From: Paracoccaceae bacterium
GTDB lineage: Bacteria; Pseudomonadota; Alphaproteobacteria; Rhodobacterales; Rhodobacteraceae
DNA length: 64,000 nt
Direction: 5' to 3'
Assembly (NCBI GenBank): GCA_028150825.1
Contig: JAOGIM010000001.1
Location: 62,001-126,000, forward strand
This document shows, one piece after another, positions 43,371 to 54,547 of the stretch. The first letter of the stretch is position 1; each line of letters starts with the position of its first letter. A program made the position numbers and the translations under genes. Below the pieces are notes generated by a model. The model had not been told where the DNA came from, made no database searches, and worked only from the letters and a program-made list of their open reading frames with translations.

Positions 43371-44727
43371 TATTCTCCTAATAATTTGAATGCATGTACC
43401 GCACGCTATCGCTTTGAGGCGATTTGGGTTATCGCGCTCTGCTTCGATGCACAAAATATTCTTATAAAAAATGCTAGAGATGCCCATCATTTCCTGCGTT
43501 CAATCAGATCGCACATCGTAAAGCTTACCAAATGTTTTGGTATTTTACCAAAGATGATAGCTTTTGGAAACGGTTTAAGCCAGTTTTCTGAGCAAAAGAC
43601 CTAATTATTATCCAGCAAATATGATTTATTTTTCCAACTGTTTCATTTGGCCATGCGATATTAGAGCAACAATTGCTTCAGATTCTAATATTTTTAAAAA
43701 TGCGCGGAGAGTAAAGCAAGAACTAATGATGCATCGATCCTTAATCCGAAAATAGGATTATTTGAAAACCTTTTCGCGCACCGCGCAATGAAAAAAGGCC
43801 TCAACATTTGGGAGCAATCGTAAAGATTTTAAATCACATTCGCAGTATTGTGGCAACATCGACTACAAAACTTAAAATAAACAAAGGTACGAAGACTTTT
43901 TAAAGGTACTATTAGTCATAATTAAAAATTATTAGAAAAAAAATAAACTGTAAGCGACAATTTCGCCACCGGATTTTTAGTACCATTATTCCAAATGTAT
44001 TTGGCAAAGACACGAAAACCGTCAAGACTGAAAACAAGGTCGGCTTTTAAGACTCATCGAAAATTGTAATACTACACAACAACGGAGAATTTAACCCGTA
44101 TTAATCAGACGACGAGCAATAAAAATACCAGTAAAATTTGAATTAGTTGCTTCTGCAGCTTTCAATTTAGATTTAAACTCGCCAGACCATATTAAATTTT
44201 TACTGCTTTGGATCTAAAGCCGACCAGCATTATTCTGTGACCCACGCGGACATTCCATAGCTTTGTCCTCGCTTCCATAGCTCACCAACAAAACGAACAA
44301 AGATACTTAAAAACTGAATGATTAATAACATCAAATTTATCAGCCCACCTCTAGAAAAGTGGGAGACCCAACTTGACCATTTTGCAATCGTAAGATCCGA
44401 CATTGTCGAGGATGAGACAATAAGATCCCAAACCGGAACTAGGCGATAACTCAGACTTAATTGTTTTAGTAACTAGGCCAGTGCCATATCTATGATTTCA
44501 AAACCGTTCAGTTTCTGAAGGTTTAACCGTGGATTTAGCATAATTTCAAAATCATGATTTTGACACTATAGAATTAATAGTGCTATTGAGCACTGACTTG
44601 CATTGCATTTGGATATTTACATTGAGCAAAAAAGCTGATTCTTGCATACATTTCCGACGCAGATTGAGACAGTTTTTCTTTGTACTATTTTTAGATCAAC
44701 AGAAGCATTCTTACTATCGGGGCTACA

Positions 44728-46575
44728 ATGAAGAATTCGAAAACAGTTTTAATAGATAGAAACCCAGGCAGGAATTCGCAAACCTACGGGATCGCCAGAG
44801 AACTGGGTACAGATTTAGACCTTATCCACGAACCCTCTGTAGGCGTGGTGGGCAATAAAGGTGACTCACAATGCTACATTGGGGTGGCTACCAAAGTTAG
44901 CATCATCCACGAAGCATTGCGCGATAGTGTCGGAACTGAACCAGGCAAAATGCCCATGCGTCTAGTTCAGCCAGAATTCACCATCGCGACATCGGATGGT
45001 ATTAGAAATGGGACCAGAGAGATGCGCTATTCTCTCATCGGACGAGAAGTGGCGAACGACTCGCTGACCGAGCACCTAAGTGCGACAGGCCTTGAGGGCG
45101 TGATAGCGGTTGTGGCTTGTGACAAACCACCTGTTGGAACGCTTGCCGCAATTTTGGAGCACAACAGACCTGCAATTATCATGTCCGACGGCTCCATCAG
45201 ACCAGGCAAAGATTCACAAACAGGCGAAAGCATTGACCTCATCACTGCCTATCAAATGGCAGGAAGCGATGACGAAGCGCTCAAGACACGCATCGCTCGT
45301 GAGGCATGCCCGGGCTTTGGTAGCTGTGGTGGTATGTTTACCTACAACACCATGCAAACATTCATCGGCGTTGTCGGCATGGAGCCGCTGGACATGATAT
45401 CTCCAGCCTCGCAGGATATTCGCCGTACGGCAGAATTTCCTAAACGGCTGGTCACATATCTTTCTGAGTTGATACGACGCGACATTACCCCAAGGCAGAT
45501 TGTAACACGGGACTCCATAAGAAATGCCATCATCGTTGCAATGTCAGTGGGTGGCTCGACAAATGTTCTACTACACGCTCCTGAAATAGCACGCGCCGCT
45601 GGTTACAAGAGCTTTTCAAAGGATATCATGACACCGGAAGAATTTAATTATCTTTCAGAAAAGGTGATCCCAGTTGTGGTGAATGCACGTCCATTTGGAA
45701 AATATTCCATGGTCGATATTGACGCCAAAGGCGGCATGCAAGTCATTGTAAAAGAACTTTTGGACGCTGGTCTGTTAAATGGTGATACATTAACTTGCAC
45801 CGGTGAGACCCTTACAGAACAGATTAACAGGTTGACCCCCCCAAAACCTGACGGAGATGTTATCTACAGTGTAGAAAAACCCTTCAAGGAAACCGGTGGA
45901 CTTCGTGTTTTGGGCGGAAACCTGTCGCCTGAATTCAGCTCCGTACTGAAACTAGCAGGAGTAGAAGGAGGTCTGGAAAACAACTTGTTCCATGGAAAAG
46001 CCAAAGTATTCAACGGTGAACAAAAGCTTTTGTCTGCACTGGAAAAGAGTATGGATTTATTTGAGAATTTTGACATGATCGTGGTGCGCTACGAAGGGCC
46101 ATTCGGGGCGCCAGGCATGCCAGAAATGCTCGACTCGACATCCCGGATTACAGCTCTTTGCCGCGAAAGAAATATAGTTGTCGGCTTGATGACGGACGGT
46201 CGGTTTTCAGGCGGCTCGGTTGGCCTAGTTATTGGTCATGTAGGCCCAGAAGCGGCCGCGGGCGGCGCAATCGGATTAATCGAAGAAGGCGACAGCATCG
46301 TCGTAGACTTGAATACTAATGAACTGAATTGCACGCAATTGGCCGATGAAGATATTTATTCTGAGCGTAAAGCAAGATGGGATCGCGAAGTTGCAGAAAA
46401 TAATGGTAATCATCCGTCTGTTGGCGACGCCGATACGAGACTGCTGAATAAAATGCGCCGTTCTGCCGTGTCGGCAGTATATGGTGCCGGGATGCATCCG
46501 GACAGAACCCTGTGGGTTCGCAATCCTAGGCATCCGTTTAGATCAGATTTTGAGCCAAGCAATAAGTTCAAATAA
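44728..46575 (+). CDS. IlvD/Edd-family dehydratase (divergent from canonical dihydroxy-acid dehydratase)
   Basis: VACDKPPVGTLAAIL, CPGFGSCGGMFTYNTM, MSVGGSTNVLLHAPEIA, RYEGPFGAPGMPEML, TDGRFSGGSVGLVIGHVGPEAA. Confidence 0.88.
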   Translation: MKNSKTVLIDRNPGRNSQTYGIARELGTDLDLIHEPSVGVVGNKGDSQCYIGVATKVSIIHEALRDSVGTEPGKMPMRLVQPEFTIATSDGIRNGTREMRYSLIGREVANDSLTEHLSATGLEGVIAVVACDKPPVGTLAAILEHNRPAIIMSDGSIRPGKDSQTGESIDLITAYQMAGSDDEALKTRIAREACPGFGSCGGMFTYNTMQTFIGVVGMEPLDMISPASQDIRRTAEFPKRLVTYLSELIRRDITPRQIVTRDSIRNAIIVAMSVGGSTNVLLHAPEIARAAGYKSFSKDIMTPEEFNYLSEKVIPVVVNARPFGKYSMVDIDAKGGMQVIVKELLDAGLLNGDTLTCTGETLTEQINRLTPPKPDGDVIYSVEKPFKETGGLRVLGGNLSPEFSSVLKLAGVEGGLENNLFHGKAKVFNGEQKLLSALEKSMDLFENFDMIVVRYEGPFGAPGMPEMLDSTSRITALCRERNIVVGLMTDGRFSGGSVGLVIGHVGPEAAAGGAIGLIEEGDSIVVDLNTNELNCTQLADEDIYSERKARWDREVAENNGNHPSVGDADTRLLNKMRRSAVSAVYGAGMHPDRTLWVRNPRHPFRSDFEPSNKFK

Positions 46576-46701
46576 CCTAACAAATTTCTGTTCGCATGGT
46601 AAACAGGCAATCCTGCGACTATGCTCGAATATCCCTCTTTAGTTAGTGTGGATCTGACAAAATTGTTCAGCTGAAGGAATTAAAAAAAGAATTTCTTCAA
46701 T

Positions 46702-46917
46702 CTATACTGGTGGTTGAACAACGCCCCAACGCCTTTGACTGCTCTGTCGTTTTAGCTCAAGAAAAAAATTCTCAAAACGTTGAGCGCATTGTAACTCATG
46801 ATAACTCAAGCCGTACGGATTAGCATCCATTCTTTGCACAAGGGCCATTCCTTCATCCAAAGACATCCTATAAGTCATATCACTTATGCAAACATCAAAG
46901 TATTTCTTTTCGTTCAT
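46702..46917 (-). CDS. Small hypothetical protein (71 aa)
   Basis: ORF with AAGGA 6-7 nt before ATG; no family recognised. Confidence 0.45.
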   Translation of the reverse strand: MNEKKYFDVCISDMTYRMSLDEGMALVQRMDANPYGLSYHELQCAQRFENFFLELKRQSSQRRWGVVQPPV

Positions 46918-47180
46918 GATTAATCCTTACAAAGCCACATAGGCATAACAAAGCATATATTTTAAAGTTACGAAGCCTGATAAGATTTGGATCACATTAA
47001 GCAAGCCACTATTTGCCTGATAATCGAGTTTTGGCCTGTTCAAGAAAATAGAGCACTTACAGTGATCTATATTTGCGATGCCATGAGTTTCCCATTAAAC
47101 TTATTTAAGCGGGTCTAATGTCGCTAACTGTTCATGTCTGATAATGTGCAGAAGCACCAGACAAGGACGCAATAAAACTA

Positions 47181-48230
47181 TTGGAGCTGCAGCGTATGAA
47201 ACGGATTAATATAAGCCAGGTAAACCTCGTAAATATTCAGCAGCGAACTCTTGAACTCAGTCAAACGATCCTGCGCACTCCTACTGTAAGGACAACATCA
47301 CCGATGATAGACAGCTTACTTGAAGGTGGCGAAGTACACCTGAAACTGGAATGCCTGCAACACTCAGGGTCATTCAAAGCGCGCGGCGCCCTATCCGTTA
47401 TTCATTCAATTCCACCAGACAAAAGGCATGCCGGTATAACGGCCGCGAGCGCAGGAAACCATGCAATTGCAGCCGCTTGGGCGGCACGTAAAAGCGGGTT
47501 GTCCGCAAAAGTTGTGATGCAATCAACCGCAAATCCATTTCGCATCGCCCTCGCCCAGACAGAGCAAGCCGAAGTCATCATCAAAGAACCTGGACAGGCC
47601 ACTTTTGCAGAAGCTGAACGATTGTCACGCGATGAAGGCCGAACGTTTGTTCATCCTTTCGAGGGCATCCACACAACATTAGGCACTGCCGGCGTTGGGT
47701 TTGAATTTATGCAGGATGTTCCCAAGCTTGAGGCCGTCATCGTATCCGTAGGTGGAGGAGGCTTGATCAGCGGTGTTGCCGCTGCCGTCAAATCGATAAG
47801 CCCAAAATGTATGGTCTACGGGGTCGAACCAACTGGTGCCGACGCCATGTCTCAAAGCCTGGCGGCAGGCGAACCAATAACATTGACCAAAATTAATACG
47901 ATTGCTGACAGTCTGTCACCACCAATGGTCCTACCCTTTGGGCACGCTATTTGTAGCGCCTATATCGACGATATGGTCACCGTCTCAGATGACGAAATCT
48001 GCGCAGGAATGGTGCATTTTCAACAAGAGGCCAAGCTCGCCGTTGAGCCAGCGGCAGGTGCGTCTATGGCAGCCCTTACAGGACCGCTGCGCGCACGTCT
48101 TCAAGGTAAAAAAGTTGGTATTGTAGTGTGCGGTGCCAATATCGATGCGATGACTTATTCTAACCAATTAAAGCGCGGCTTGCGCGCTCTGGACAAAGCA
48201 AAGAGCTCTCACTTGTTCGCCAAATCCTGA
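47181..48230 (+). CDS. Threonine/serine dehydratase-like PLP enzyme (fold type II)
   Basis: LKLECLQHSGSFKARGALSVIHS, AASAGNHAIAAAWAA, VSVGGGGLISGVAAAVK; start may be the ATG at 47196. Confidence 0.88.
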   Translation: MELQRMKRINISQVNLVNIQQRTLELSQTILRTPTVRTTSPMIDSLLEGGEVHLKLECLQHSGSFKARGALSVIHSIPPDKRHAGITAASAGNHAIAAAWAARKSGLSAKVVMQSTANPFRIALAQTEQAEVIIKEPGQATFAEAERLSRDEGRTFVHPFEGIHTTLGTAGVGFEFMQDVPKLEAVIVSVGGGGLISGVAAAVKSISPKCMVYGVEPTGADAMSQSLAAGEPITLTKINTIADSLSPPMVLPFGHAICSAYIDDMVTVSDDEICAGMVHFQQEAKLAVEPAAGASMAALTGPLRARLQGKKVGIVVCGANIDAMTYSNQLKRGLRALDKAKSSHLFAKS

Positions 48231-48232
48231 TT

Positions 48233-49573
48233 TTACGTACATGGATTATAAATTTGAGCTATTCTCGCAAGGGCATTCTCAACTGGCATTTCTTCGCTAT
48301 CACCCGTCCGCCTAGAGGTAAGTTCGATAACGCCGTTTTTCAAACCCCGTGGCCCAACCGTAATGCGCCAAGGCAATCCAATCAAATCCATCGTCGCAAA
48401 TTTACCCCCTGCCCGTTCAGATCTGTCGTCATAAAGCGGCTCTAGTCCCAGCGCCATAACGCCCAAATATAACGCCTCACATGCTGCATCGGTTTCCGGG
48501 TCCCCTTGTTTGAGGTTTACAATGCCGCAATGGAAAGGAGTAACCCCCTCAGGCCATATAATTCCATTGTCGTCATGGGAAGCTTCAATAATCGCCCCGA
48601 TAAGACGCGATACGCCAATGCCGTGGCTGCCCATATGAACAGGAACGCGCTCACCGGTATCTTTAACAACATCTGCACCCATAGATTCTGAGTATTTAGT
48701 ACCAAAGTAGAAGATTTGACCGACTTCTATTCCACGACTACTTTTGCGTCTCTCATCAGGGATCTGAGCGAAGACCTCATGCTCGTGAGTCTCATCCGTC
48801 CGTGCATATGGAGTTGTCCATTCTTTGAAAATGGCCGCACATTGATCTTGATTGTCATAGTCTAAGGCACGATCACCAATTTTCAAATCCAGAATGGCGC
48901 TGTCGTAAAACACTTCGGACTCACCTGTATCCGCGAGAACCAGAAATTCATGAGTGTCCTCACCTCCAATCGGCCCACTGTCAGCCCTCATCGGAATCGC
49001 TTTCAAGCCCATGCGTTCATAGGTGCGCAGATAGCTGACAAGATGGCGGTTATAGGCATGCATTGCGCTGCAGCGGTCAATATCAAAATTATACCCGTCC
49101 TTCATAAAGAATTCTCGGCCCCGCATCACGCCAAAACGCGGGCGAATTTCATCACGAAATTTCCACTGTATGTGATAAAGCGTTAAGGGAAGATCTTTAT
49201 AACTGCCAACATGATTACGGAAAATATCAGTGATCAGCTCTTCGTTTGTGGGCCCATAAAGCATATCTCGGTCCTGCCGATCTTTAATCCGCAGCATTTC
49301 CTGACCATAGGCTTCATATCGACCACTCTCGCGCCACAAATCCGCAGACTGTAACGTCGGCATAAGCATTGGAATATGTCCAGCACGAACCTGTTCTTCG
49401 TGAACGATATTCTCAAGCTTACGCAGGATTTTGAAGCCCATAGGCAGCCAAGAATAAATGCCAGCGCTGGATTGTTTAATCATTCCAGCCCGCAGCATCA
49501 GGCGATGACTAGCAATTTGCGCCTCTGCTGGGTTTTCCTTGAGAACGGGTAAAAAATATCTCGACAGGCGCAT
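48233..49573 (-). CDS. proS: Prolyl-tRNA synthetase (short alphaproteobacterial type)
   Basis: [72 protein letters not shown]. Confidence 0.96.
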   Translation of the reverse strand: MRLSRYFLPVLKENPAEAQIASHRLMLRAGMIKQSSAGIYSWLPMGFKILRKLENIVHEEQVRAGHIPMLMPTLQSADLWRESGRYEAYGQEMLRIKDRQDRDMLYGPTNEELITDIFRNHVGSYKDLPLTLYHIQWKFRDEIRPRFGVMRGREFFMKDGYNFDIDRCSAMHAYNRHLVSYLRTYERMGLKAIPMRADSGPIGGEDTHEFLVLADTGESEVFYDSAILDLKIGDRALDYDNQDQCAAIFKEWTTPYARTDETHEHEVFAQIPDERRKSSRGIEVGQIFYFGTKYSESMGADVVKDTGERVPVHMGSHGIGVSRLIGAIIEASHDDNGIIWPEGVTPFHCGIVNLKQGDPETDAACEALYLGVMALGLEPLYDDRSERAGGKFATMDLIGLPWRITVGPRGLKNGVIELTSRRTGDSEEMPVENALARIAQIYNPCT

Positions 49574-49726
49574 TGAGTATCCTTAATGCCTTTTAACTTC
49601 ATATGGTTTAGGGGGTATTGACCCAACTGACAAGGTCACGCCTTTGAAAATAAATGCCAGCACAACAACCACCCCCTGCAATGTAGTCTTGCAAAACTTG
49701 CATCCGCAAATCATTTAGGTCACATT

Positions 49727-49746
49727 ATCAATCAATCAATCAATCA
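49727..49746. repeat. Tetranucleotide tandem repeat (ATCA)x5
   Basis: attATCAATCAATCAATCAATCAgatc, 14 nt upstream of the downstream gene start. Confidence 0.9.
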
Positions 49747-49759
49747 GATCAGGTCATAC

Positions 49760-50860
49760 ATGTCACTTCCCATTCAAAAACAGGCACTTTACTGGAGCTT
49801 ATCTGGCTTTATTTTCTTGATGCTTTTATGGTTTCTGGACGATGTACTGTTACCATTCGTGCTGGGCGCTGCAATTGCTTATTTGCTCGATCCGATAGCA
49901 GACCGACTGCAGGCGCGCGGCCTGAGCCGAATGATGTCAGTTTTGATCATTTCAGTTACTGCACTCGTTATGTTACTTCCCGCAGTAATAATTATTTTGA
50001 ATACGGTTATAAACCAGGCAAGTGCACTTGCCTCAATCAACTTCTCAGGCGAAAGGGTTGCCGAAATCGAAGCAAGACTAAGGTCTATTTTGCCCAGCGC
50101 TGTGGGTGAAAATCTAGATCTGCAAAGATTACTGCAGCGACTCGAAGAATTTGTTGGACCCAGGGCTCAGCAGCTTTTTGATACTTTTGGAAAGAATTTT
50201 CTAGGCGCATTGATGAGCTCGGCAATGTCACTTGTGAACATTTTAGTGCTTGTTGTTATCGTTCCTGTTGTCACTGTTTACATGCTGCTGGACTGGGACC
50301 ATATGATCGCCAGAATTGATGCGCTTTTACCGCGAGATCACGCCAAAAATATCAGAATTCTGGCCCGAGAGATAGACAACACTTTGGCGGCCTTTGTACG
50401 TGGAATGGGTTCTGTATGTCTTATCCTTGGGACATATTATGCGGTTTCTTTATGGATGGTTGGTCTAAGTTTTGGCCTTGCCATTGGGTTCTTTGCTGGG
50501 CTGGTCACGTTTATCCCCTATTTAGGGTCTTTAATGGGAGGGGCGTTGGCCATTGGACTCGGAGTTTTTGAATTCTGGGGCGAATGGAACAAGCTTGCGC
50601 TTGTTGGTGGAATTTTCTTTCTTGGGCAAGTTGTTGAAGGCAATTTTCTCACTCCAAAACTCGTTGGCGGTTCTGTTGGTTTACACCCGGTCTGGCTCTT
50701 GCTGGCTCTTTCAGTTTTTGGCAGCCTATTTGGCTTTGTGGGTATGCTGATCGCTGTACCTTTCGCTGCAAGCCTAGGTGTACTGATCCGCTTCGGTGCA
50801 TTACAGTATACATCGAGCCAGCTCTATCAAGGCTCTGTCGGCAAGGACGCCAAAAAATAA
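49760..50860 (+). CDS. AI-2E family transporter / PerM-like permease
   Basis: LLPFVLGAAIAYLLDPIADRLQARGLSR; FFAGLVTFIPYLGSLMGG; GNFLTPKLVGGSVGLHPVWLLLALSVFGSLFGFVGMLIAVPFAA. Confidence 0.9.
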   Translation: MSLPIQKQALYWSLSGFIFLMLLWFLDDVLLPFVLGAAIAYLLDPIADRLQARGLSRMMSVLIISVTALVMLLPAVIIILNTVINQASALASINFSGERVAEIEARLRSILPSAVGENLDLQRLLQRLEEFVGPRAQQLFDTFGKNFLGALMSSAMSLVNILVLVVIVPVVTVYMLLDWDHMIARIDALLPRDHAKNIRILAREIDNTLAAFVRGMGSVCLILGTYYAVSLWMVGLSFGLAIGFFAGLVTFIPYLGSLMGGALAIGLGVFEFWGEWNKLALVGGIFFLGQVVEGNFLTPKLVGGSVGLHPVWLLLALSVFGSLFGFVGMLIAVPFAASLGVLIRFGALQYTSSQLYQGSVGKDAKK

Positions 50861-51537
50861 TGGACAGACAATTAGCCTTTGAGTTGCCAAATCACACGTC
50901 GCTTGATAAAGGTGATTTTTTTGTATCACAAAGCAATGAAATCGCCGTAAACATGATTGAAGATTGGCAAAATTGGCCTCTTAAGAAACATTTTCTGAGC
51001 GGCCCAAAAAGTTCTGGAAAAAGCCATTTAGCACATGTTTGGGCCAAAATAAGTGATGCAAATATCATCTCAGCTGATCATCTTAAGGATCCAGAAATGC
51101 TTGCATCTGGGAACATCGTGATCGAGAATATTGACAAGATTGTTGGACAAATAGATATGGAAACAGATCTTTTCCATACGCATAACCTTATCTTCGCAAA
51201 CCAGCATTTTTTATTGATGACAGGATTAAGCAGCCCATCAACTTTGCAATTTGCTCTACCAGATCTTGCGTCTCGTTTGGAGGGAACGCGGCTCGCCAGC
51301 CTTAAAGAGCCCGATGATATGCTCTTTTCCGCCTTGCTAGCAAAGTTATTTGCCGACCGGCAATTATCCCCTGCCCCAGACGTCATTCAATATCTTATTA
51401 CACGCCTGGAGCGATCCCATGCGGCGGCCAAACGTTTTGTACAAATAGTAGATAAGGCAGCTCTCAACGAGCATAAATCCATCACGCGCGCCTTTGTTGT
51501 AAAAATACTTGCAAAAATAACTCCGATCGCGGATTGA
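50860..51537 (+). CDS. hdaA: DnaA-related regulatory protein HdaA
   Basis: 225 aa short DnaA-like AAA protein (FLSGPKSSGKSHLAHVWAKISDANIISADHL); TAATG overlap with upstream permease. Confidence 0.82.
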   Translation: MDRQLAFELPNHTSLDKGDFFVSQSNEIAVNMIEDWQNWPLKKHFLSGPKSSGKSHLAHVWAKISDANIISADHLKDPEMLASGNIVIENIDKIVGQIDMETDLFHTHNLIFANQHFLLMTGLSSPSTLQFALPDLASRLEGTRLASLKEPDDMLFSALLAKLFADRQLSPAPDVIQYLITRLERSHAAAKRFVQIVDKAALNEHKSITRAFVVKILAKITPIAD

Positions 51538-51595
51538 CCTGATGCAGTTCTATATACATAGGTTCCAAGTAACCAATTTCCTGTGAGTGTGCCGA

Positions 51596-53140
51596 ATGAA
51601 TACCGGTTCTATTTCAGCTGATTTGCAATGGGATCCTTATCAGAGACCTGACTTACCCCAGTTTGACGAAAGACGCTTATCCCGCGTAGGAGTGATTGAC
51701 GTAGGATCGAACTCTGTCAGACTGGTGGTCTTCGATGGCGCGGCCCGTTCTCCTGCTTATTTTTATAATGAAAAGCTAATGTGCGGGTTGGGATCTAGCC
51801 TGTCCACAAGTGGCATCCTTAATCCCGAAGGCCGAGTGCGCGCGATCAATGCCATCCAGCGGTTCAAACACCTTGCAATGGCAATGGGCATCCCCGAAAT
51901 GACGGCTGTTGCAACAGCGGCTGTGCGCGAAGCAAAAGATGGCGTAGACTTCTGTCAGGAAGTCTACGAAACCACCGGACAAAAAATATGGATCATCGAC
52001 GGAAGGGAAGAGGCGCGGATCTCTGCGCAGGGTATCCTTTTGGGCTGGCCAGGATCTTACGGTCTTGTTTGCGACTTGGGCGGGTCATCCATGGAGCTAG
52101 CTGAGATCAATAATGGTGAGGTCGGGCGGCGAGTCACATCTCGCCTTGGTCCTCTTAAGCTGATGGAAATTGATGGAGGGAGAGCAGCCCGTGCAAAATT
52201 TGTCAGAGAAACAATAGAAAAACTGGCCTTGGAAATGGGTCCTCAGCATAACCGGCTTTTTCTTGTTGGGGGGTCGTGGCGTGCATTGGCCCGCATTGAT
52301 ATGATACGCACTGATTATCCGCTCATGGTGTTGCATGAATACCGAATGGATGCTCTTTCAGTTCGCAAGACGCTGAATTTTATCAAGAAAAATACTAATT
52401 CCAAGTTGCAATATGTTTCTAGCTTGTCAGATGCTCGTTTTTCTCTTGTACCTTTTGCAGGCGAAGTACTTGAAGTTATTTTAGACGTGTTTGAACCCAA
52501 AGATATTGCAGTTTCAAGCTATGGACTTCGCGAGGGAATTCTCTACGAACAAATGTCAGATGACATCAGGGCCCGCGACCCGTTGATAGAAGCATGTAAA
52601 GTTTCCGAAAAAAATGACGCCCGAGTTCCAGGCATGGGCAAAAGCTTAAACAAATTCGTAGCACCACTTTTCCCGAATGCGAGCATGGAACTGTTACGTC
52701 TGATAAAAGCAGCCTGCATGCTGCATGATGTTAGCTGGCGCGCCCATCCCGATTATCGGGCAGAGGTTTGTTTTGACAATGCAACCCGCGCCAATCTTGG
52801 CGGTCTTAAGCATTCTGAAAGGATATTCTTGGGGCTTGCTCTGATGCACAGATATAAAACCAAGCGCGATGATGAAGCCTTTGCACCGCTTATAGCATTA
52901 CTTGATCAGGATCAGATCAAGAATGCCGGAATACTTGGCAAAGCGATGCGCCTAGGGGCCATGATGTGGATTTCTGATAATGTTCAACATGCCAAAATAA
53001 AATGGGATCCACAATCGTTGAAATTAACTCTCAGACTGAAAAAAAGTTCGCAAGCGCTTTTTGGAGAGGTTGCCAGCGCTAGGCTGGACTCTCTCGCTGC
53101 TTCTTTGGGAGGTAAGGCCAATCATATGATAGATGAGTGA
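51596..53140 (+). CDS. ppx: Exopolyphosphatase / Ppx-GppA phosphatase family protein
   Basis: RVGVIDVGSNSVRLVVFDG, AVATAAVREAKDG, GLVCDLGGSSMEL, SYGLREGILYEQM; C-terminal HD-like domain. Confidence 0.93.
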   Translation: MNTGSISADLQWDPYQRPDLPQFDERRLSRVGVIDVGSNSVRLVVFDGAARSPAYFYNEKLMCGLGSSLSTSGILNPEGRVRAINAIQRFKHLAMAMGIPEMTAVATAAVREAKDGVDFCQEVYETTGQKIWIIDGREEARISAQGILLGWPGSYGLVCDLGGSSMELAEINNGEVGRRVTSRLGPLKLMEIDGGRAARAKFVRETIEKLALEMGPQHNRLFLVGGSWRALARIDMIRTDYPLMVLHEYRMDALSVRKTLNFIKKNTNSKLQYVSSLSDARFSLVPFAGEVLEVILDVFEPKDIAVSSYGLREGILYEQMSDDIRARDPLIEACKVSEKNDARVPGMGKSLNKFVAPLFPNASMELLRLIKAACMLHDVSWRAHPDYRAEVCFDNATRANLGGLKHSERIFLGLALMHRYKTKRDDEAFAPLIALLDQDQIKNAGILGKAMRLGAMMWISDNVQHAKIKWDPQSLKLTLRLKKSSQALFGEVASARLDSLAASLGGKANHMIDE

Positions 53141-53479
53141 ACACCCCACACAGTCTCAATAACTCGTATCATCGTTCAGTATTTCTACCTCTGGGCAATA
53201 TAAACGACACAATATTTAAAATTTGGAAACTTCAAGCCTATTCAGCTGGTAGCTTATTACCCTCATGAACCTATTCGATTATTTATTTCCCGCACGAGGC
53301 CAATCCAATAGATTTAACTAAAGCTATTAAATTTTAACAAAAAAATATTTACATCTGTTTCGTCTAGACCATCTGGATTTTCAGCAGCCTTTAAATTAGC
53401 GGTCGGATTAAAATGCCCTATTGAAGACAGTGGGGATCATCCAAAAGATCTATTTTATCATGGCCAAATGCAAAACCCA

Positions 53480-54100
53480 TTATTTGGCCTTGCAGTCAAT
53501 GTCACGGTCCAGAACCTGATGAAGATCGATTTTCTCACTACAGTTAGCAAATTTACGACCGCCAATCTGCAAACTATCGTTACCTTTACCACATGTAAAA
53601 TGTCCTCACCATCTTCAGCTTTAATTGTGCTAAAATCTCATGTTTGCACCAATCAAATAATTTTTACGGTTTCCAAGACCTAAAATATCTGTTTTGTTGC
53701 GTTTGATAATCGTTTTATCCCCTAAGGCGCCGTTTGAATCACCGTCCCCACCATCACCATAAATAAAATATTTACCGCTACCGCGACTGACAGTATCGTT
53801 TAAATTACCCAGCGTTACAAAACCATCCACAGCCTCGCTATCGGGGTATTCGTTACCTCTGCCACCGAATGGGGTATTTTCATCCTTGCCAGTATGATTT
53901 TATCAGTTCCGTCACTGTCCTGAATGACGTGACCCCCTGCAAGGCCAGAGATATCATTGTTGTGATCGGTTCCTTCAATAATATCGTGGGATTTGCCACC
54001 AAACTTGACAACAATGAAATTAAAAACCACTTTTTCACTATTGTTGTCAAAAACTTTGCTCTGTTTCAAGGTCTCCAACCCCCAACGATGGGCTCAGTCA
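53480..54100 (-). pseudogene. Degraded RTX (hemolysin-type Ca-binding repeat) gene fragment
   Basis: Minus-strand fragments FGGKSHDIIEGTDHNNDISGLAGGHVIQDSDGTDKII and SRGSGKYFIYGDGGDGDSNGALGDKTIIKRNKTDILGLGNRKNYLIG in different frames. Confidence 0.65.
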
Positions 54101-54547
54101 CTCCAATAATTAACATGATCAAAATCATTCTGAGGTAAAGTCTATTTTTTAAAGTACTTTAATTGAAAAATAATTATTATAAACTTTGGTACGTTAAATT
54201 TAAAAAATATTGCATTCTAGGCCATTATTTTTTTCATGACCGGAACTAGCTCTTACTTATTAGGCCAAAATTACAATCACGATGCTTCTGAATTATATTT
54301 GCTTGATCAAATTATCTGGCACTGGGATCGCGTGTTAATCTGATCTTGACCCAACTACCTGACCATACAGAGTACTGAAGACCCTGCAAAATCTTTGGGA
54401 TTGATGATTACGTATGAAATGGGTGCGAAAGGACAAAATTTTGAAACTTGTAGGTAAGTATAATATTATGCCATGCCCCAAAGGCGCCATCACTGGCCGC
54501 CCAGAACGCATTGCGCTAGGGCGATGAGCTTATTCAAAATTTTGTTT

